The position numbers and the translations under genes were made by a program. The notes beneath the pieces were generated by a model. It saw only the letters and a list, made by a program, of their open reading frames with translations, made no database searches and had not been told where the DNA came from. DNA of 64,000 bases from Candidatus Krumholzibacteriota bacterium (GTDB lineage Bacteria > Krumholzibacteriota > Krumholzibacteriia > LZORAL124-64-63), in the NCBI GenBank assembly GCA_022711765.1, contig JAKLEB010000001.1, forward strand, positions 1,346,694 through 1,410,693. Reading direction: 5' to 3'. Below are positions 46,638 to 54,901 of this stretch, in pieces; within the stretch, counting starts at the first letter, position 1; every line of letters starts with the position of its first letter.

Positions 46638-47669
46638 ATGTCCCGCACCGTATCCTCTGGACGGACTCGCCCCCGCTGGTGGCTCTTGCCGACCCTGTCC
46701 CTTCTCTTCTGGCAGGGCCCTACGCTCCCCCCCGGGACGGCTGCGGCCGCGACCTGGCGGGAGGGGGATTCCGTCATCATCACCCTCGACGAAGCTGCCG
46801 CGGCGCTCGCCGCGCACCTCGACGCCGAACCCGGCGCCGACGTGCCCGGCGACACGCCGATCCTCCTGTCGGGGACCGGCCTGCGGCCCTCCGCCAAGGA
46901 GTGGCGCCGCGCCCTGATCACGAGCGGGCTCGCCCTGCGCGACGACGGCGGCCGCCGGGTCGTCGTGGCCCGCTCCGATCTGCGCGAACGCCGCGAACTC
47001 CTCTCCACCGCCGCCTCCGCCGCTGGGGCGTCCGCCCTCCCGCGCGGCGGCTCCGGTCGTCTCACGACCGGGCTCGTGGGGGTGGGCGGGCGGATCCTCC
47101 CTGCGCCCTACGACGTCGAGATCGCCGCCGGCGAGGTCCGCGTCAACGGCGTCAGGGTCTTCCCGGCGCCGGAGATCGACCGGCCGCTGGCGAGCCCCGA
47201 CGCCGCGAGCCGGCGCCGCGACGAGGTCATCGCGGGCGCCGCGCGACAGTATCGCGAGGACTTCGACCGGGCGGCGGTCCTGGACCGGCTGAGCGCCGCG
47301 CCCGGGCTGACCGGCGCCGAGTGGATCAACGAATCGCGCCTGCGACTCGACTGGCAAGGCGAGGATCCCTCGTACCTCGAGCTTGCGCCCTCGAGAGAAC
47401 CCGAGCCGCCGGATCCCGGGGCCTGGCTCCGCGTGATCGAGCAGTACGCCGCGACCGTGCGCGATCTGCTCGCGGGCGACGGCGTGCTGCTCGCGGGCGT
47501 GGGGTACTGTCTGCAGCTGCCGGACGCCGAGGCGGGCCCGTGGCGGTCGCGCGTCGAGGCGATCCTGGCGGCCGGCGAACCGGTCGCGCTCACCGTCGTC
47601 CGCCTGCAGGCCCACACCTCCCACCGCGACGCGGCCCTGGACCTGTTCCTGGCCGCGGAAGGGAGGTAG
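46638..47669 (+). CDS. Exported hypothetical protein paired with the caspase-like gene
   Basis: 343 residues, ATG preceded by GGGAGG. N-terminal hydrophobic segment after basic residues (RPRWWLLPTLSLLFWQGPTL) reads as a signal peptide cleaved near AAAA-TW. The rest is soluble and rich in Ala, Arg and Glu, with no recognised motif. LITSGLALRDDGGRRVVVARSDL and GPWRSRVEAILAAGEPVALTV look like small alpha/beta units. The stop is three bases before the next gene, which encodes the large secreted caspase-like protein, so the two should be co-expressed. An inhibitor, chaperone or partner role is possible but not shown. Confidence 0.6.
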   Translation: MSRTVSSGRTRPRWWLLPTLSLLFWQGPTLPPGTAAAATWREGDSVIITLDEAAAALAAHLDAEPGADVPGDTPILLSGTGLRPSAKEWRRALITSGLALRDDGGRRVVVARSDLRERRELLSTAASAAGASALPRGGSGRLTTGLVGVGGRILPAPYDVEIAAGEVRVNGVRVFPAPEIDRPLASPDAASRRRDEVIAGAARQYREDFDRAAVLDRLSAAPGLTGAEWINESRLRLDWQGEDPSYLELAPSREPEPPDPGAWLRVIEQYAATVRDLLAGDGVLLAGVGYCLQLPDAEAGPWRSRVEAILAAGEPVALTVVRLQAHTSHRDAALDLFLAAEGR

Positions 47670-47672
47670 GCC

Positions 47673-50600
47673 ATGCGCACCACCGTGTTCGCCATCGCCG
47701 GCGCGGCGATCCTCGTGACCGCGGTCGCGGCGGCGCCGAACCGGACCCCCGGCCGGGACGGCGGCGTCCGGACGTTCGGCGCATACGCCGCGAATCTCTG
47801 GGAATTCGGCGCGCCGGAGATCGCGATCTTCCAGGAGATCGTGGTCGGCCACCAGCATTACCGGCAGGGACCGATCTACGTCGACCGGGACGACGACGGC
47901 AATCCCGACGGCGCGGGAATGATGAACTTCTTCGCCTTCTGCAGCGACTGCGCCGCCGACGTGATGTTCCTGTCGACCCACGGCCGCCAGGCCGCGACGA
48001 CGCTGGTCGAGAAGTACCCGATCGGGGGTCGCGCCGCCCGCGACTCCTCGTATGCCTGGTTGCGCACGATCTTCCCGGCCAACGAGGTCATCAGGGTGGA
48101 TTACGCGGACGGCACCTACGGCATCGAGGTCACGCAGCCGTTCTACACCAGCTACTTCCAGACCCGCCAGGCCATGGCCTGGTGGTCGCACTGCTACAGT
48201 TCCCTGCTGGACCTCTCCGGCCCGGCCGAGGCGCGCGTCCAGCTCGGTTACGACGGCGCCGTGTCCGTCGGCAAATGCAAGTGCGACGAGCGGACCATCC
48301 TGCGGCGCATGGACGGCCAGTCGGGGATCCCGCTGCGACCGCTCCGGGCAGCCGCGGCCGGCGTCAACGCCACCTGCCCCGACGGTGGCACCAACCTCGT
48401 CATCCGCGGCGCGGACAACACCACGCTCTCGCCCGCCGTGCTCGCCGAGGACCCGCACGGCATCGTCTGCACGACCACGCCGGGCTTCATCCAGTTCGAC
48501 ACCGCGCTGGACACGTCGGTCGACCCGGCCTCGGCGATGGTCGCGCTCTGCGACGCCGACCTCGTCGCCCACCGCTGGACCGGGGACGACCGCATCGATT
48601 TCACCGTGGTCCCGAACGTACCGGATCCGCACATCGCCTACTGTGCCAAGCAGACCCTGCTCGCGAGCGAGGCGAACCGCTCGCACCTCGACGGCAACAC
48701 CGATCCCAACGGCAGCGACGGTCTGGGCCCGAACGAGGACAATTACCTCTGGTTCACGACCTGCCCGTCGCCGGCCATGCCGGTCCGCGTGGGCTATCCG
48801 GCCGGACCGCCGACGCGCGCCGCCCGGTCCGGTCGCACGACGACCATCCCGGTCACCGTGACCAACAGCGGCGGCACACCGGTCACGGTGACCTCGACCG
48901 CGTCGGACCGCCGCGGCTGGGTCGACGGCATGCCGGGCACGGTGACCGTCCAGCCCGGCAGCGGCCAGGTCATCTACCACAACATCGCCGTACCGAACGG
49001 CGTCTGGCCGGGCACCGCCGATACGGTGTCCGTCAGTGTCGACACGCCGGAAGGGGTGCAGCTGACCGAATGCATCTTCGCGGTCGCGTCGTGGTTCGAC
49101 GCGTGGTGGTGGGAGCAGCCGGTTCCCGCGCCGGGGCAGCTGCTCGCCGCCACCGTCGTCATCGACAACGAATCGGGCGACGCCGTCACGGTCGACGCCG
49201 CGACCCTGCTGATTCCGGGCGCCGGCCCGGCGGTCTGGACCGCGGGTGCGACCGTCCCCGCGGAGACCGGCGTCGAGCTGGCCTTCGTGATCCCGCTCCC
49301 GCCGGAACTGCCCGCGGGGATCCCGCTCGAACCCGTGCTCACCGTCACCGTGGGAGGCGTCGACGTGCCGCACGAGCTGCCCGCGATCCTGGCGGGACTG
49401 CCGCTCCAGGCGCTCGACACGGCGGCGATCGACGTGGCGCCCGGCTGTCCGCTCGCCCGGGTCGTGGCCCGGATCGTGAACCGGGGTTCCCAACCGGTCG
49501 AGGTGACCTACACGGCGCTCGACGTGAGCGGCTGGCCGGCCATCGCGAGTGGTCCGCCGCTGGTCTCGCCCGGGGAGATCGTCGAGGTCGTGACACAGCT
49601 CGAGCTGCCTGAGGATGCCAGCCTCGTCGGCGGGGATGGCCTCGTGATCCTGAGCGCGAACGGGCTGGGCCCGCACGCCGGCCTCGTGCGCGAGTTCCCG
49701 CTTGCGTATCGCGTGGAGCCCGTCGTCGCCCTGCTCGGCGACCCGGCGCGACCGCTCGTCTTCTCGGACTGGACCGGCTCCTCCGCGCCGCGGCTGCTGC
49801 CGGTCCACTTCGACCTGCGCAGCCGGCTCGCCCGCGCGCTCGAGGTGACGGCCGCGGTCGAGAGCGAGCAGTACGAGCCCGAGCCGCCCTACCAGTCGGT
49901 CACGATCCCGCCGCTGGGAACGACACCCGTCGACTTCGTGGTCGAGATCCCGCCCGACGCGCCGCTCGGGACCTTCGCCGGGGAGCTCTCGCTCGACACC
50001 TTCGACGGGCTGGGCGATCAGACCGTCCCGCTCATGTTCGAGGTGACCTCGCCGGTGGTCGTCGATTTCGAGGTCAAGGGAATCGGCGGCGTGTCGGGCG
50101 ACACCGTCTCGTTCGAGGCGCGCGTCCGCAATCAGCGCGCCGACGCGCCGATGGCGGGCGAGTTCTCGTGGGAGCAGGATCAGCCCTGGTTCGACCTGCC
50201 GCCGCTCGCGCCGTTCGCAGCGGCCCCCTTCGAGACGATCCACTTCGCCGTCGGCGGCCGCCTGCCGCCGGGGCGCGCGGTGATCGATTCCAACCGCGTC
50301 GTCGCGGTGGTCTCCATGGTCTATGACACCGGCACGCTCGTCACGGTGAGCGACGAGCTGTGGATCCAGATCGTGAGCGGTGAATCGTCGGCGGTCGAAG
50401 GCCCGAGCCTCGGCACGGCGACGCTCGACCGGGTCGCGCCGAATCCATTCAACCCGACGACCACGATCCACTACCGGCTCGACCGGGACACGCGGGTCGA
50501 CCTCGCGGTCTACGACCTGCGCGGCCGCCGCCTGGTGACCCTGCACCGGGGCTGGACCGTCGCGGGGATGCACGCGGCGAACTGGACCGGCGTCGCGGAG

Positions 50601-50690
50601 GACGGCAGCCGGCTGGGAAGCGGGGTCTACCTCGTCCGGCTGGGCACGGACGACCGTGTCCTGTCGGCCAAGGTCACCCTCGTCAAATAG
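47673..50690 (+). CDS. Large secreted protein with caspase-like His/Cys pair and C-terminal sorting module
   Basis: 1005 residues. Signal peptide (MRTTVFAIAGAAILVTAVAAA). N-terminal part about 30-210 resembles the caspase/gingipain fold: DVMFLSTHGR (H103) after a hydrophobic strand, then AMAWWSHCYSSLL (C174), then VQLGYDGAVSV, the pattern of the strand that follows the catalytic Cys in C14/C25-type enzymes. After that come several Ig-like or APHP-type beta domains (about 385-900). The end, APNPFNPTTTIHYRLDRDT to VYLVRLGTDDRVLSAKVTLVK, is the FlgD-like module used for export in FCB bacteria. Probably a surface or secreted protease-like protein, with substrate unknown. The enzymatic call is inference from three short motifs. 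Confidence 0.65.
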   Translation: MRTTVFAIAGAAILVTAVAAAPNRTPGRDGGVRTFGAYAANLWEFGAPEIAIFQEIVVGHQHYRQGPIYVDRDDDGNPDGAGMMNFFAFCSDCAADVMFLSTHGRQAATTLVEKYPIGGRAARDSSYAWLRTIFPANEVIRVDYADGTYGIEVTQPFYTSYFQTRQAMAWWSHCYSSLLDLSGPAEARVQLGYDGAVSVGKCKCDERTILRRMDGQSGIPLRPLRAAAAGVNATCPDGGTNLVIRGADNTTLSPAVLAEDPHGIVCTTTPGFIQFDTALDTSVDPASAMVALCDADLVAHRWTGDDRIDFTVVPNVPDPHIAYCAKQTLLASEANRSHLDGNTDPNGSDGLGPNEDNYLWFTTCPSPAMPVRVGYPAGPPTRAARSGRTTTIPVTVTNSGGTPVTVTSTASDRRGWVDGMPGTVTVQPGSGQVIYHNIAVPNGVWPGTADTVSVSVDTPEGVQLTECIFAVASWFDAWWWEQPVPAPGQLLAATVVIDNESGDAVTVDAATLLIPGAGPAVWTAGATVPAETGVELAFVIPLPPELPAGIPLEPVLTVTVGGVDVPHELPAILAGLPLQALDTAAIDVAPGCPLARVVARIVNRGSQPVEVTYTALDVSGWPAIASGPPLVSPGEIVEVVTQLELPEDASLVGGDGLVILSANGLGPHAGLVREFPLAYRVEPVVALLGDPARPLVFSDWTGSSAPRLLPVHFDLRSRLARALEVTAAVESEQYEPEPPYQSVTIPPLGTTPVDFVVEIPPDAPLGTFAGELSLDTFDGLGDQTVPLMFEVTSPVVVDFEVKGIGGVSGDTVSFEARVRNQRADAPMAGEFSWEQDQPWFDLPPLAPFAAAPFETIHFAVGGRLPPGRAVIDSNRVVAVVSMVYDTGTLVTVSDELWIQIVSGESSAVEGPSLGTATLDRVAPNPFNPTTTIHYRLDRDTRVDLAVYDLRGRRLVTLHRGWTVAGMHAANWTGVAEDGSRLGSGVYLVRLGTDDRVLSAKVTLVK

Positions 50691-50724
50691 TCTCCAGCGG
50701 CCCGCTCTCCGCGTTGAGCGAGGA

Positions 50725-50748
50725 GGCCCGCCTCGATCGAGGCGGGCC
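50725..50748. terminator. Bidirectional GC hairpin between converging genes
   Basis: ggcccgcctcga joined to its complement, 12-base perfect arms, with gagga/cctcc able to extend beyond one bulge. It lies midway between the caspase-like and C10 peptidase genes. Confidence 0.6.
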
Positions 50749-50790
50749 CTCCACTGCCGGTGTCCGGCAGGCGTCCGGGCGGACCGCCGC

Positions 50791-52245
50791 TCAGCGCGCC
50801 AGCGCCAGCTTGGTCGTCGCGGACGATCCCGCCGCCGCGACCCGGACCAGATAGGTGCCCGCCGCAACCGGCCGGCCCGCGCCGTCGCGACCGTCCCAGG
50901 ACACGGCCCCCGCGCCCGCGGGTCGCGCGACATCGAGCAGCTCGCGGACGAGGCGGCCGCGCGCGTCGTACACCCGCACGCCGACGCGGCCGGCGCGCGT
51001 GGTCGTGAACCCGATCACGGTGCGGGGATTGCAGGGATTCGGCCAGGCGCGGACCACGAGCGGCGCGATCGCCGCGGGCGCAGCGGGCGCCGCGGTCGCC
51101 GGCGCCGCGATGTCCACGACGACGCCCTCGAAGACCGTCAGCTCGTACGGCAAGCCGGACGGCAGGAGGTACCAGCCGTCGTAGGAGCCGCCCCAGCCGA
51201 AGTTCACGTGGAAGTAGCCGTCGGTGTTGTAGCCGTCGACCACGACGTTGTGGCCGGCCTGCCAGTCGGGCGTGACCACGGCCAGGTGGGCGGGCCGCGC
51301 CCCCTGCATGTCGGCGGCGAGGCGGTCGAGCAGATCGGGAGCGTCGGGCGCGATCAGCTCGCAATCGGCGAAGCCGAATCGCTGGTACGCCAGGTAGGCC
51401 TGATCGACGCCGTACGTGCCGGACCCCGAGGCGCTGTAGACCTGGTGGGCGGCGACGCCGCACGCGTACACGAGCGCTCCCGCTCCCGCCGCGTCGGTCG
51501 CGAGCCCGGCCTCCCACCGCGCTTCGAGGGTGGCGAGGTAGGTGTCGAGCTGCGGCCACGACGGGAAGCCGTAGGCGAGCCAGTCGTCGTCGATCCGGAA
51601 GTTGTTGCCGTAGTAGTTGTGGTTGTAGTCGTCGGCGTCGTCGAACCGCACTTCGGCCCCGGCGCGCAGGTAGTCGAGGATCTGGCCCATCGCGACGGCC
51701 GGACAGCCGGCGAGGCTGCGGGCGCCGCCGTGAGCGAGGTCGCGCGGACAGTACTGGTTGTAGGGACTGCCCTGGCTCCAGCGAACCTCGACCCAGCCGC
51801 CGGTCGCGGTCGAGCCGGCGGGCGGCCACTGCTCGAATCGCGCCCGCGCCGGCGGCGCGTCCCAGGCCGGGTACCGGGCCGTGGCCTGGCCGGCCGCGAG
51901 GCGGGCCGCCACGTCCGCCCGCAGGAGCGCCCGGAGCGGGTCGCCGTCCGGTCGAGGCGGCGCCGCGGCTGCCGTCGAGTAGGCAAGCACCGGCGGCAGG
52001 CCATCGTCGCCGGCGACGGCGACGTAGCCGGTCGGCTCCAGCGCCACGAGGTATCCGAGGACCTGGCCGCGACCGTCGATCAGCGGCTCGATGGCCGGCT
52101 CGGCGCCCAGCGCGACGCCGAGTTCGCGGGCGTGCCGCCAGGCGACCTGCCAGGCGAGGTCGGCGGTGACGGGGGCGGCGGCTGCCTGCGCGGCCAGCAG
52201 GCCGAACGCGCAGCCGAGCAGGACGGCAGCGGGGCGATGACGCAT
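50791..52245 (-). CDS. Secreted C10-family (streptopain-like) cysteine protease with sorting module
   Basis: 484 residues. Signal peptide (AAVLLGCAFGLLAAQAAAA). A propeptide of PepSY-like Spi type runs to about residue 140 (LGYLVALEPTGYVAVAGDD). The peptidase C10 core carries the nucleophile in SLAGCPAVAMGQILDYLR after VRWSQGSPYNQYCP, and the His in QAGHNVVVDGYNTDGYFHVN followed by FGWGGSYDGWYLL. Both catalytic residues are present. The tail AWPNPCNPRTVIGFTT to GTYLVRVAAAG is the FlgD-like export module, with PCNP in place of PFNP. Expected to be a secreted, self-activating endopeptidase. Confidence 0.9.
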   Translation of the reverse strand: MRHRPAAVLLGCAFGLLAAQAAAAPVTADLAWQVAWRHARELGVALGAEPAIEPLIDGRGQVLGYLVALEPTGYVAVAGDDGLPPVLAYSTAAAAPPRPDGDPLRALLRADVAARLAAGQATARYPAWDAPPARARFEQWPPAGSTATGGWVEVRWSQGSPYNQYCPRDLAHGGARSLAGCPAVAMGQILDYLRAGAEVRFDDADDYNHNYYGNNFRIDDDWLAYGFPSWPQLDTYLATLEARWEAGLATDAAGAGALVYACGVAAHQVYSASGSGTYGVDQAYLAYQRFGFADCELIAPDAPDLLDRLAADMQGARPAHLAVVTPDWQAGHNVVVDGYNTDGYFHVNFGWGGSYDGWYLLPSGLPYELTVFEGVVVDIAAPATAAPAAPAAIAPLVVRAWPNPCNPRTVIGFTTTRAGRVGVRVYDARGRLVRELLDVARPAGAGAVSWDGRDGAGRPVAAGTYLVRVAAAGSSATTKLALAR

Positions 52246-52382
52246 GTGCGGACTCCCGAGGCAATAGGGTCAGGGACCGCTCGCGCGGTCTGTCGCGATC
52301 GATGATACGCCATATTCATCCCGTTTCCATCACCGTTTCGAGCGGCCAGGCCGCGGTCCGGTCCCCGCGCCGGCGTATTAAG

Positions 52383-52400
52383 GTTGCGCAGAATTGCAAC
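52383..52400. promoter_or_regulatory. Candidate operator upstream of the HesB selenoprotein
   Basis: Inverted repeat gttgc-N8-gcaac just after a tattaa (52376-52381) in the 235-base gap between divergent genes and 81 bases before the selenoprotein start. It looks like a dimer-binding site; no regulator is identified. The rest of the gap is AT-richer near 52300-52330 (both strands could start there). Confidence 0.3.
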
Positions 52401-52480
52401 AGTGACGATCTTGAGGGCGCGAGCGAGCACTTCCGCCGCGGGCGATCCTGGCGGACTGGCACCAACGGGAGACCTCAAAC

Positions 52481-52834
52481 GTGAGCAGTACCCAGCTGAT
52501 CCAGGTGACCGAGGCCGCGAATGCCGCGTTCGGCGCCTTCGACTTCGCCGCCCACGGCAGCAAGGGCGTGCGGGTCTTCGTCCAGGGATTCGGTTGAAGC
52601 GGTCCGGCCCTGGGCATGGCTCTGGACGAGCCGAACGAAGACGATTCCGTGATCAACCAGACCGGCTACACCATCCTGGTCGACCCGCAGACTCGCGACG
52701 TCGTGGACCAGTCGGGCGGGCTCACGATCGACTACGTCGACGAGGATCACCAGAAGGGGTATCTGCTGCGCTTGAACAAGACCGCCGACGGCGGCTGCGG
52801 CACGAGCGGCGGCGGTTGCTCCGGTTGCGGCTAG
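52481..52834 (+). CDS. HesB/IscA-like selenoprotein with in-frame UGA (Sec39)
   Basis: 117 residues read through TGA at 52595-52597. The frame runs from GTG at 52481 (GGGAGA upstream) to a TAG after GGCGTSGGGCSGCG. Before the TGA the protein reads GVRVFVQGFG and after it SGPALGMALDEPNEDD, so the TGA lies exactly where HesB/IscA homologues carry the first conserved cluster Cys (GGCSG). Homology to the HesB-like selenoprotein family continues without a break (INQTGYTILVDPQTRDVVDQ, LTIDYVDEDHQKGYLLRL). A hairpin follows the UGA. A gene cut short by a nonsense mutation is much less likely, since both halves are equally well conserved. It would need selA/B/C/D elsewhere in the genome. Such proteins are thought to handle Fe-S or redox chemistry. 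Confidence 0.88.
52602..52627 (+). promoter_or_regulatory. Candidate bacterial SECIS hairpin
   Basis: Four bases after the in-frame UGA, GTCC/GGAC and GGCC/GGCT (one wobble pair) form a two-part stem with a CT bulge and the loop ctgggcat. The loop lies about 13-20 bases after the UGA, the distance SelB-binding elements need, and contains the expected G residues. Drawn by hand; no folding program was used. Confidence 0.55.
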
Positions 52835-52872
52835 CGGGAGCGCGCGCGAATCCCGGCGCGATGACGATCGGT

Positions 52873-52898
52873 GGGCCGGAACCGCACGGTTCCGGCCC
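52873..52898. terminator. GC hairpin between the selenoprotein and zinc-ribbon genes
   Basis: gggccggaaccg and cggttccggccc with only ca between, then ctt on the plus side. Placed between converging genes, it probably ends both. Confidence 0.65.
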
Positions 52899-52914
52899 TT
52901 GACACGCCGGGTCC

Positions 52915-53181
52915 TCAGAGATCCTCTTCGTCATCGGGAAGAAAATCGTCATCCAGCTCGTCGTCCTCCAGCTCGTCGTCGTCCAGGTCCTCGGCGTCGA
53001 GGTCGAGATCGTCGTCCACCACCTCGCCCTCGGCGAGATCCGTGGGATCCGGTTCGCCGCGGACGAGGAAGCTGTCTTCGAATGCCTCGCAGCACTCGTC
53101 GCTGCAGAAGAGTCGGCGGCGATGGCGGATCTCTGTCTCGCCGAGCTCGCCGCCGCAGTAGGCACAGATCCGGGATTCCAC
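52915..53181 (-). CDS. Small zinc-ribbon protein with long acidic tail
   Basis: 88 residues from a GTG at 53181 that follows GGAGG by nine bases; an upstream GTG at 53190 abuts the GGAGG and is less likely. CAYCGGELGETEI and RRRLFCSDECCEAFEDSF form a two-Cys-pair zinc ribbon of TRASH/MYM-like type. The last 45 residues are almost entirely Asp, Glu and Leu (DLDLDAEDLDDDELEDDELD), which is highly charged and likely disordered. Cytosolic; function unknown. A plausible promoter lies about 90 bases upstream. Confidence 0.7.
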   Translation of the reverse strand: MESRICAYCGGELGETEIRHRRRLFCSDECCEAFEDSFLVRGEPDPTDLAEGEVVDDDLDLDAEDLDDDELEDDELDDDFLPDDEEDL

Positions 53182-53269
53182 GGCGTTCACCCTCCTCGGG
53201 GGATCGAGGTCAGCGCTGGTCGGGTTGCTCGGAGGCGCACTCCGGTGGACCGGCTCGCGAACGACTCTC

Positions 53270-53298
53270 GCTTTACCGGAAACCGGTCGCGATCTCAA
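53270..53298 (-). promoter_or_regulatory. Possible promoter of the zinc-ribbon gene
   Basis: On the minus strand TTGAGA (53293-53298), 17 bases, then TAAAGC (53270-53275), 89 bases before the GTG start. The -35 is strong and the -10 is moderate. Confidence 0.4.
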
Positions 53299-53314
53299 GC
53301 GGTAAATCACCGGC

Positions 53315-54880
53315 TCAGCCGCCGCGCCTGACGAGCTGCGGCAGCAGCGCGAGGTCGTCGCGGTCCACGACGCGCAGGACGTACGCCGCGACGGCGTAGA
53401 ACACCAGCCAGAGTGCGGTTCCGCCGCCGAAGGCGAGCCAGCCCCGATCGGTTGCGAGGCCGAACCACCCCTGGGTCCACCCGGGCTGGACGAGGCGGAG
53501 CACCGCGACCGCGGCGAACCAGCTGACCGCCAGGACGGCTGCGGGCAGGACCAGAGCGCGGCGCACGGGCGTCCGCAGGCCGGTCCGGTTCACGTTCCAG
53601 ACGTGCAGGACCATGGTCTGGGCGAGGCAGACGACCGTGGCGACCGAAGCGCCGTAGTACCCCCAGCGCGGGATCAGGAGCAGGTTGAGAGCCACGTTGG
53701 TCACGAGCGCCCAGAGTCCGATCCCGATGAAGACCCGCTCGCGCCCGGCGGCGATGAGCGTCCGGTTGAGCAGGTTGCTCGCCGACTGGAACGGCACTCC
53801 CCAGATCACGAGCTGCAGGACCACGATCGAATCCGCGAACTGGCTCGGATCAGCGGCGTCGGTGCCGCGGGCGAACCACTCGATCACCGGCCGCGCGGCG
53901 AGTCCCACCAACCAGGTCAGCGGCAGCATGACGACGACCATGTAGCGCAGGCCGCGCTCGCTCAACCGGCGCGCGTCCGTCTGGTCGCGTTCGGTGTAGC
54001 GCATGAGCGCCGGGAAGATCGCGGTCGCGAACAGGTTGGGGACGATCAGCATGATGTCCAGGGCGCGGTGGCCGAGCACGTAGATCCCGGTCGCGGCCTG
54101 ACCCATCATCTCGGTCAGCATGACCGTGTCGATCTTATAGCTGATGATGCCGAACGTCGTGGCCATGCACAGCGCGACACCGAGCTTCAGCATGGCGCGC
54201 ATGCCGATGATCGGCTCGCCCGGCAGCGCCCGCCGCCACGGTCCCGTCTTCCAGAACATGAGGGGCGCCATCACGCCGAGCCGCACGATCCGGCTCACGA
54301 CGTTGGCCCAGATCACCCCCATGATGCCCCAGCCGAGATCGAGCCACCAGTACGACAGCCAGAAATAGACCACGGCGGAAGCGAGCTGTCCCCAGGTCTG
54401 GTACTCAACCTTCTCGTGAGCCTGCAGGACGGAGTCGCAGGCCATGGCCGTGGTCTCGGCGAACAGGCCCAGCGCGGTCACGAGCACCGCGGTCGTGGTG
54501 AGGGCGTCCTTCGCGGTCGTGTCCAGGTAGAGCCAGAGGAGCAGGAAGCAGCCCAGTCCGAGCAGCCAACGGAGGCGCAGCGCGGCCCAGAGCAACGGCC
54601 AGCTCGAGCCGCGGTTGCGGGTGACCTCGCGGGTGAGCAGGACGCCGAGCCCGAAGTTGACGACGGTCAGGACGATGATGCCGAGATCGTTGGCGAAACC
54701 CCAGATCCCCAGGCCCTCGGGCCCCAGGATGGGCGTCATCTTCTTGGTGACGAAGACGGCGAGCACCCGTCCGCCGAGCAGGCCGAGCGTGAGCAGAAAG
54801 GTGTTCTTGGCGACGCTGCGCGCGGCGGTGGGCGGCACGGGGGCTCCTACACGCTGGTGGGCTCGTGGCGCGTCGATCAT
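53315..54880 (-). CDS. Polysaccharide flippase (MOP/Wzx family)
   Basis: 521 residues, 14 predicted helices in the MOP exporter pattern. N-terminal SVAKNTFLLTLGLLGGRVLAV and ILGPEGLGIWGFANDLGIIV, mid-segment YKIDTVMLTEMMGQAATGIY, then WGVPFQSASNLLNRTLIAAG and GYYGASVATVVCLAQTMVLHV. Such proteins move lipid-linked oligosaccharide units across the inner membrane. No glycosyltransferase or wzy gene is adjacent, so the polymer is unknown. The ATG at 54880 gives a 20-residue cytosolic lead before the first helix. It is 21 bases from the Omp85-like gene on the same strand. Confidence 0.88.
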   Translation of the reverse strand: MIDAPRAHQRVGAPVPPTAARSVAKNTFLLTLGLLGGRVLAVFVTKKMTPILGPEGLGIWGFANDLGIIVLTVVNFGLGVLLTREVTRNRGSSWPLLWAALRLRWLLGLGCFLLLWLYLDTTAKDALTTTAVLVTALGLFAETTAMACDSVLQAHEKVEYQTWGQLASAVVYFWLSYWWLDLGWGIMGVIWANVVSRIVRLGVMAPLMFWKTGPWRRALPGEPIIGMRAMLKLGVALCMATTFGIISYKIDTVMLTEMMGQAATGIYVLGHRALDIMLIVPNLFATAIFPALMRYTERDQTDARRLSERGLRYMVVVMLPLTWLVGLAARPVIEWFARGTDAADPSQFADSIVVLQLVIWGVPFQSASNLLNRTLIAAGRERVFIGIGLWALVTNVALNLLLIPRWGYYGASVATVVCLAQTMVLHVWNVNRTGLRTPVRRALVLPAAVLAVSWFAAVAVLRLVQPGWTQGWFGLATDRGWLAFGGGTALWLVFYAVAAYVLRVVDRDDLALLPQLVRRGG

Positions 54881-54901
54881 GGCACCGGCCCGCGCCGCCC
54901 G

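Noticed and set aside
46419..50933. 1500-codon open frame on the minus strand
   Set aside because: Shadow of the plus-strand secreted-protein genes. It is Arg/Asp-rich with no domains, while the plus frame has signal peptides and conserved modules.
52616..52834. A separate small gene starting at the ATG after the in-frame TGA
   Set aside because: The 38 codons before the TGA carry the HesB N-terminal half in the same frame with a Shine-Dalgarno, so the two parts are one selenoprotein gene.
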